Source of the DNA: Phycicoccus sp. Root101
GTDB lineage: Bacteria > Actinomycetota > Actinomycetes > Actinomycetales > Dermatophilaceae
Length of the DNA stretch: 64,000 bases
Assembly (NCBI RefSeq): GCF_001426245.1
Contig: NZ_LMCM01000009.1
Span: forward strand, 62,001-126,000
Direction of reading: 5' to 3'
Every line of letters begins with the position of its first letter. Within the stretch, counting starts at the first letter, position 1. Positions 60,573 through 64,000 of the stretch are shown one piece after another. The notes beneath the pieces are model-generated. The model did not search any database. It had not been told where the DNA came from and was given only the letters and a program-made list of their open reading frames with translations. The translations under genes were made by a program, and so were the position numbers.

Positions 60573-61457
60573 ATGACCTCCCCATCCCCCCAGAACCCGC
60601 GGCGCCGCGTCGCCGTGACCGGCTCCTCCGGCAAGCTCGGCCGCACCGTCGTCGCCCACCTCGCCGAGAGCGGCTACGACGTCCTCGCCCTCGACCGCAC
60701 CCGGCCCGAGTCGCCGCAGACCCCGTTCGTCGCCGTGGACCTCACCGACTACGGCCAGGTCCTCGAGGCGTTCTCCGGCGGGGTGGACGAGCACACCGGG
60801 CCGGTGGACGCCGTCGTGCACCTCGCGGCGATCCCGGCCCCCGGGCTGACGACGAACGCGGCGACCTTCGCGAACAACTCGGCGGCCACCTACAACGTGT
60901 TCGCCGCCGCCCGGGCGCTGGGGATCCGCAGCATCGTCTGGGCCTCGAGCGAGACGGTCCTCGGCCTGCCCTTCGACACTCCACCGCCGTACGTCCCGGT
61001 CGACGAGGAGTACCACCCCCGCCCCGAGAGCACCTACTCGCTCAACAAGGCGCTCGAGGAGGAGATGGCGGCCCACTTCTGCCGCTGGGACCCCGAGCTC
61101 ACCATGGTCGGGCTGCGCTTCTCCAACGTGATGGATCCCGAGGACTACCAGGCGTTCCCGTCGTTCGACGCCGACGCGACCCTGCGCAAGTGGAACCTCT
61201 GGGGGTACATCGACGCCCGCGACGGCGCCCAGGCCGTGCGCCTGGGCCTCGAGCGGACCGAGCCCGGCGTCGAGGTGTTCGTCATCGCGAACGCCGACAC
61301 CGTGATGAGCCGGTCGAGCGCCGAGCTGGTGGCCGAGGTGTTCCCCGGTGTCGAGGTGCGCAAGGAGCTCGGCGAGCACGAGACGCTGCTGGGCATCGAC
61401 AAGGCGCGTCGGGTCCTGGGCTACGACCCGCAGCACTCGTGGCGCGACCACGTCTGA
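60573..61457 (+). CDS. NAD-dependent epimerase/dehydratase (extended SDR)
   Basis: 294 residues. The Rossmann loop is VAVTGSSGKLGRTVV. The catalytic Tyr/Lys pair is in STYSLNKALEEEMAA, and the Ser/Thr is in VWASSETVLG. The central part DEEYHPRPESTYS is typical of sugar-nucleotide or uronate-type epimerases. The exact substrate is unknown. A single gene between two hairpins. Confidence 0.88.
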   Translation: MTSPSPQNPRRRVAVTGSSGKLGRTVVAHLAESGYDVLALDRTRPESPQTPFVAVDLTDYGQVLEAFSGGVDEHTGPVDAVVHLAAIPAPGLTTNAATFANNSAATYNVFAAARALGIRSIVWASSETVLGLPFDTPPPYVPVDEEYHPRPESTYSLNKALEEEMAAHFCRWDPELTMVGLRFSNVMDPEDYQAFPSFDADATLRKWNLWGYIDARDGAQAVRLGLERTEPGVEVFVIANADTVMSRSSAELVAEVFPGVEVRKELGEHETLLGIDKARRVLGYDPQHSWRDHV

Positions 61458-61475
61458 GCTCCGTCGACCTGACGC

Positions 61476-61516
61476 ACGACGAACGCCCGGCCCCCGAGGG
61501 ACCGGGCGTTCGTCGT
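61476..61516. terminator. Bidirectional terminator hairpin
   Basis: A perfect 15-bp stem (61476-61490 with 61502-61516) closes an 11-base loop. It lies between the convergent epimerase and glycerophosphodiesterase genes. Confidence 0.9.
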
Positions 61517-61530
61517 CGGAACGGGTTCGC

Positions 61531-62712
61531 TCACTCGCTCTGCCCGAGGAAGTCCTTGCGCGCGGTGACGCAGATGTCGGGCTGGTCGCAGAAGACGCCG
61601 TCCACACCGGCCTTCATGAACTCCACCACCTCGTCGACCGCCCGTCCGAAGTCGGCGGGGTCGGACCCGACGCGGTAGTCCGTCGGCAGGAAGGTGTTCT
61701 CCGCACGGAAGGTGTACGGCGTCACCTTGAGGCCGGCAGCGTGGGCGGCAGCGACCAGACCGGTCGGAGAGGCGAGCGTCCCGTCGGCGCGGCGGCCGAT
61801 CACGAGGTTCTTGTCGGGACCGATGCCGTCGATGGTCCGGGACAGCCGCTTCAGGCTGGCCGGCGCCAGCAGGTCGGCGTACGTGCGCGGGTCGCCCTTG
61901 CTGACGAGGTCGTACGGCGCCCCGGTGGCGCCTGCGAGGAAGACCTCGTTGGCGCGGTAGCCGTAGGTCGTCCGCAGCTCCACGAGGTTGGTGAGCTCGA
62001 AGGACTGGACCCACAGTGGCGCCTTCGGCGTGTCGAGCCGGTGCTTGCGGACGGCCTTGATGAGCGCAGCCTCGGGGTTGAGCCCCTTGGCGTGGAAGTA
62101 CGTCGAGTGCTTGATCTCCGGGATGATGCCGATCTTCCGGCCGTACTCCTTGGACAGCTTCTCGCGCAGCGCCAGCACCTCCTCGAACGTCGGCACCCTG
62201 TACCGACCGTCGTAGAGCGTGTTCTCCTGGCGGATCTGGGGCAGCCGCTCCTTGGCCCGCAGCGTGCGCAGCTCGGCGAGGGTGAAGTCCTCGGTGAACC
62301 ACCCGGTCGTCGCGACACCGTCGAGGTTCTTGGTCGTGCGACGCGAGGCGAACTCCGGGTGGTCGGCGACATCGGTCGTCCCGGAGATCTCGGGCTCGTG
62401 CCGGTCGACGAGGACCCCGTCCTTGGTCATGACGAGGTCGGGCTCGATGTAGTCGGCACCGAGCGCGACCGCGAGCTCGTAGGCACCGGTGGTGTGCTCG
62501 GGCCGGTAGCCGGAGGCACCGCGGTGCGCGATGACGAGGGGCCCGGTGGTCTTGCGGACCCGGTCGGTGGTGGCGGTGCGGTCCGCCCGGTCGGTGGCGG
62601 AGGAGGTGGTCGTGCGGCCCGAGGGTGCAGCCGCGGACGGCCCGGCGAGGGCAACGGTGGCACCCAGGACGAGGGCACCGGTGACGGCCAGGGCGGGGAG
62701 GGTTCTGGTCAT
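61531..62712 (-). CDS. Secreted glycerophosphodiester phosphodiesterase
   Basis: 393 residues. A Sec signal peptide (ALAVTGALVLGATVALAGPS) precedes a GDPD barrel. The catalytic His/Arg are in VIAHRGASGYRPEHT, and the metal ligands in YIEPDLVMTKDGVLVDRHEP. The long GlpQ-type insertion and C-terminal VDGVFCDQPD are present. It hydrolyses glycerophosphodiesters outside the cell to glycerol 3-phosphate and alcohol, for phosphate or carbon gain. ATG 62712 is at the natural signal start. It is divergent from the fasR-like gene. Confidence 0.94.
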   Translation of the reverse strand: MTRTLPALAVTGALVLGATVALAGPSAAAPSGRTTTSSATDRADRTATTDRVRKTTGPLVIAHRGASGYRPEHTTGAYELAVALGADYIEPDLVMTKDGVLVDRHEPEISGTTDVADHPEFASRRTTKNLDGVATTGWFTEDFTLAELRTLRAKERLPQIRQENTLYDGRYRVPTFEEVLALREKLSKEYGRKIGIIPEIKHSTYFHAKGLNPEAALIKAVRKHRLDTPKAPLWVQSFELTNLVELRTTYGYRANEVFLAGATGAPYDLVSKGDPRTYADLLAPASLKRLSRTIDGIGPDKNLVIGRRADGTLASPTGLVAAAHAAGLKVTPYTFRAENTFLPTDYRVGSDPADFGRAVDEVVEFMKAGVDGVFCDQPDICVTARKDFLGQSE

Positions 62713-62838
62713 GCCCGCGACGCTAGGAACCCGCCCTCGGCCGTGGGCGACCCTGCGGTGTCGGTCAGGTGAAGGTGCGTCGAACCGTTGGGGCCGCTCC
62801 CCCGGTGGTTGTGGGCGTCATACAAATAGACTCCCCGT

Positions 62839-64000
62839 ATGGCGCCCGCGACGGTCACGACCTCCCCCGCCACCCTGCAACGGGTGGAGCGTGCCGCCGG
62901 GGAGCTGTCCAGCGGCGCGACCCGGCGGATGGAGACCGCGCACGACTGGTACCGCGCCCTGTCGGCGGAGGACCGGTCATGGGTCGGGCTGGTCGCCCAG
63001 GCCGGCATCGCGGCCTTCATCGCGTGGCTGCGCGAGGGCGGCGACCACATCCCCGTCACGGCGGACGTCTTCGGCACCGCACCCCGTGAGCTCACCCGGT
63101 CGATCACGCTGAGGCAGACCCTCGACCTCGTGCGCTCGGTGGTCGACGTCGTGGAGCAGGACGCCACGGCCCTCGCGGAGCCCGGTGAGGAGCAGGCCCT
63201 GCGCGAGTCGGTGCTGCGGTACTCGCGCGAGATCGCGTTCGCAGCGGCCGAGGTCTACGCGCACGCGGCCGAGGCCCGCGGGGCGTGGGACGCGCGGCTC
63301 GAGGGGCTCGTGGTCGATGCAGTCCTGCGTGGTGAGGCCGACGACTCCATGCAGTCGAGGGCCGCCGCGCTGGGCTGGGGTTCGACCACCCGCGTGGCCG
63401 TCATCGCCGGGAGCACGCCTCCCGGGAGCTCGGCCGGAGTGGTCGACGGCCTGCGCAGGGCGGCTGAGCGCGTGGGAGTGGACACCCTCGCCGCGGTCCA
63501 GGGACGCCGCCTGGTCTGCATCATCGGCAACGTCGACGACGCCATGGTGGCGGCGCGTGAGGTGGGCGACCAGTTCGGCGAGGGCCCCGTGGTCGTCGGT
63601 CCGACGGTGCCGCACCTGTTCGCCGCCGGCCGCTCCGCGCGGGCGGCGCTCGCCGGCCACTCGTGCGCGCAGGCCTGGCCCGAAGCACCCCGACCGGTGG
63701 CTGCGGACGACCTCCTGGCCGAGCGCGTCCTCATCGGCGACGCCCCTGCCCGCGCGCTCATGCTCGACCGGATCTGGCACCCGCTCTCCTCGAGCGGGGG
63801 TGCCCTGCTCGAGACCGCGGCGTCCTACCTCGAGACCGGGGGCGGCCTCGAGGGCACGGCCCGGCTGCTCTTCGTGCACCCCAACACCGTGCGCTACCGC
63901 CTGGGCAAGATCGCCGACCTCACCGGCTACCAGCTGACCGATCCCCACGACGCCCACACGGTGCGGATCGCCCTGGCCCTGGGTCGGCTGAGCCGCCCCG
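62839..64000 (+). CDS. fasR: PucR-family transcriptional regulator, FasR-like (3' end outside window)
   Basis: The first ~387 residues are visible and the frame runs off the right edge. The N-terminal half has the FasR-type pattern LSAEDRSWVGLVAQAGIAAF. The GGDEF-like/CdaR central part follows. The C-terminal PucR helix-turn-helix is LFVHPNTVRYRLGKIADLTG. In Streptomyces and mycobacteria FasR activates the fatty acid synthesis genes (fabD, acpP, fabF) that follow it, and aceE lies nearby. The next gene outside the window is therefore probably fabD. ATG 62839 has no clear ribosome site and may be leaderless; a TACAAAT stretch lies about ten bases upstream. Confidence 0.88.
   Translation, partial: MAPATVTTSPATLQRVERAAGELSSGATRRMETAHDWYRALSAEDRSWVGLVAQAGIAAFIAWLREGGDHIPVTADVFGTAPRELTRSITLRQTLDLVRSVVDVVEQDATALAEPGEEQALRESVLRYSREIAFAAAEVYAHAAEARGAWDARLEGLVVDAVLRGEADDSMQSRAAALGWGSTTRVAVIAGSTPPGSSAGVVDGLRRAAERVGVDTLAAVQGRRLVCIIGNVDDAMVAAREVGDQFGEGPVVVGPTVPHLFAAGRSARAALAGHSCAQAWPEAPRPVAADDLLAERVLIGDAPARALMLDRIWHPLSSSGGALLETAASYLETGGGLEGTARLLFVHPNTVRYRLGKIADLTGYQLTDPHDAHTVRIALALGRLSRP

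Noticed and set aside
57441-61607. A 1388-codon minus-strand frame opposite aceE and the epimerase
   Set aside because: Antisense to two well-supported genes and across a terminator; no family resemblance.

Overview
This window is a high-GC actinobacterial chromosome segment. Gene content and order point to the Micrococcales, most likely an Intrasporangiaceae-type genome: PucR-type FasR next to a homodimeric AceE and a DUF3052 gene, a Nif3 / zinc-ribbon / RNase H-phosphatase trio, SARP and ANTAR-type regulators, and many GTG starts. The family-level placement is inference. I recognised no insertion sequence, prophage or CRISPR array.

Region 1 (1-20.2 kb) is mixed and partly accessory. It starts inside a beta-helix protein gene and continues with PEP synthase (ppsA) coupled to its bifunctional regulator. 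Next come a GAF/ANTAR-like protein, a TetR regulator divergent from a membrane protein gene across two near-identical palindromic operators, an ECF sigma factor with a membrane partner, and an FG-GAP/FnIII exoprotein. From 12 to 20 kb lies a run of stress-type genes: a protein made of four cold shock domains, a phospholipase D, a short-chain dehydrogenase, a three-gene envelope-stress operon behind a SigB/SigF-like promoter, a CinA-type amidohydrolase and a small DUF6582-like protein.

Region 2 (20.5-36.8 kb) starts with RNase P RNA (rnpB, minus strand) and then holds the most interesting locus. A SARP regulator, a response regulator and a histidine kinase are followed by a 1740-residue secreted animal-type heme peroxidase with RTX calcium-binding repeats. 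Downstream are a CopC-CopD copper protein and, divergent from it, a two-gene operon ending in a 1563-residue multicopper oxidase whose copper motifs are in permuted order. MopA-type peroxidases and MnxG/MofA-type giant multicopper oxidases are the two known classes of bacterial Mn(II) oxidase. Having both together with a copper importer and a two-component system suggests an actinobacterial manganese (or similar substrate) oxidation locus. A shared 17-base element lies upstream of both oxidase units.

Region 3 (36.9-50.4 kb) is core-like: a lytic transglycosylase, an RNB exoribonuclease, YaaA, a transporter, MetZ with a rhodanese, the Nif3 trio with tRNA-Val(TAC) directly ahead of it, an M6 metalloprotease, a peroxiredoxin and DUF3052.

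Region 4 (50.5-64 kb) has a formate/molybdenum module (FdhF/YdeP-type oxidoreductase, two PH-domain membrane proteins, an OFA-family MFS transporter with its 47-residue small partner, and FdhD). This module sits between DUF3052 and aceE. The window then continues with aceE, an epimerase, a secreted glycerophosphodiesterase and the 5' part of a fasR-like gene that runs off the end.
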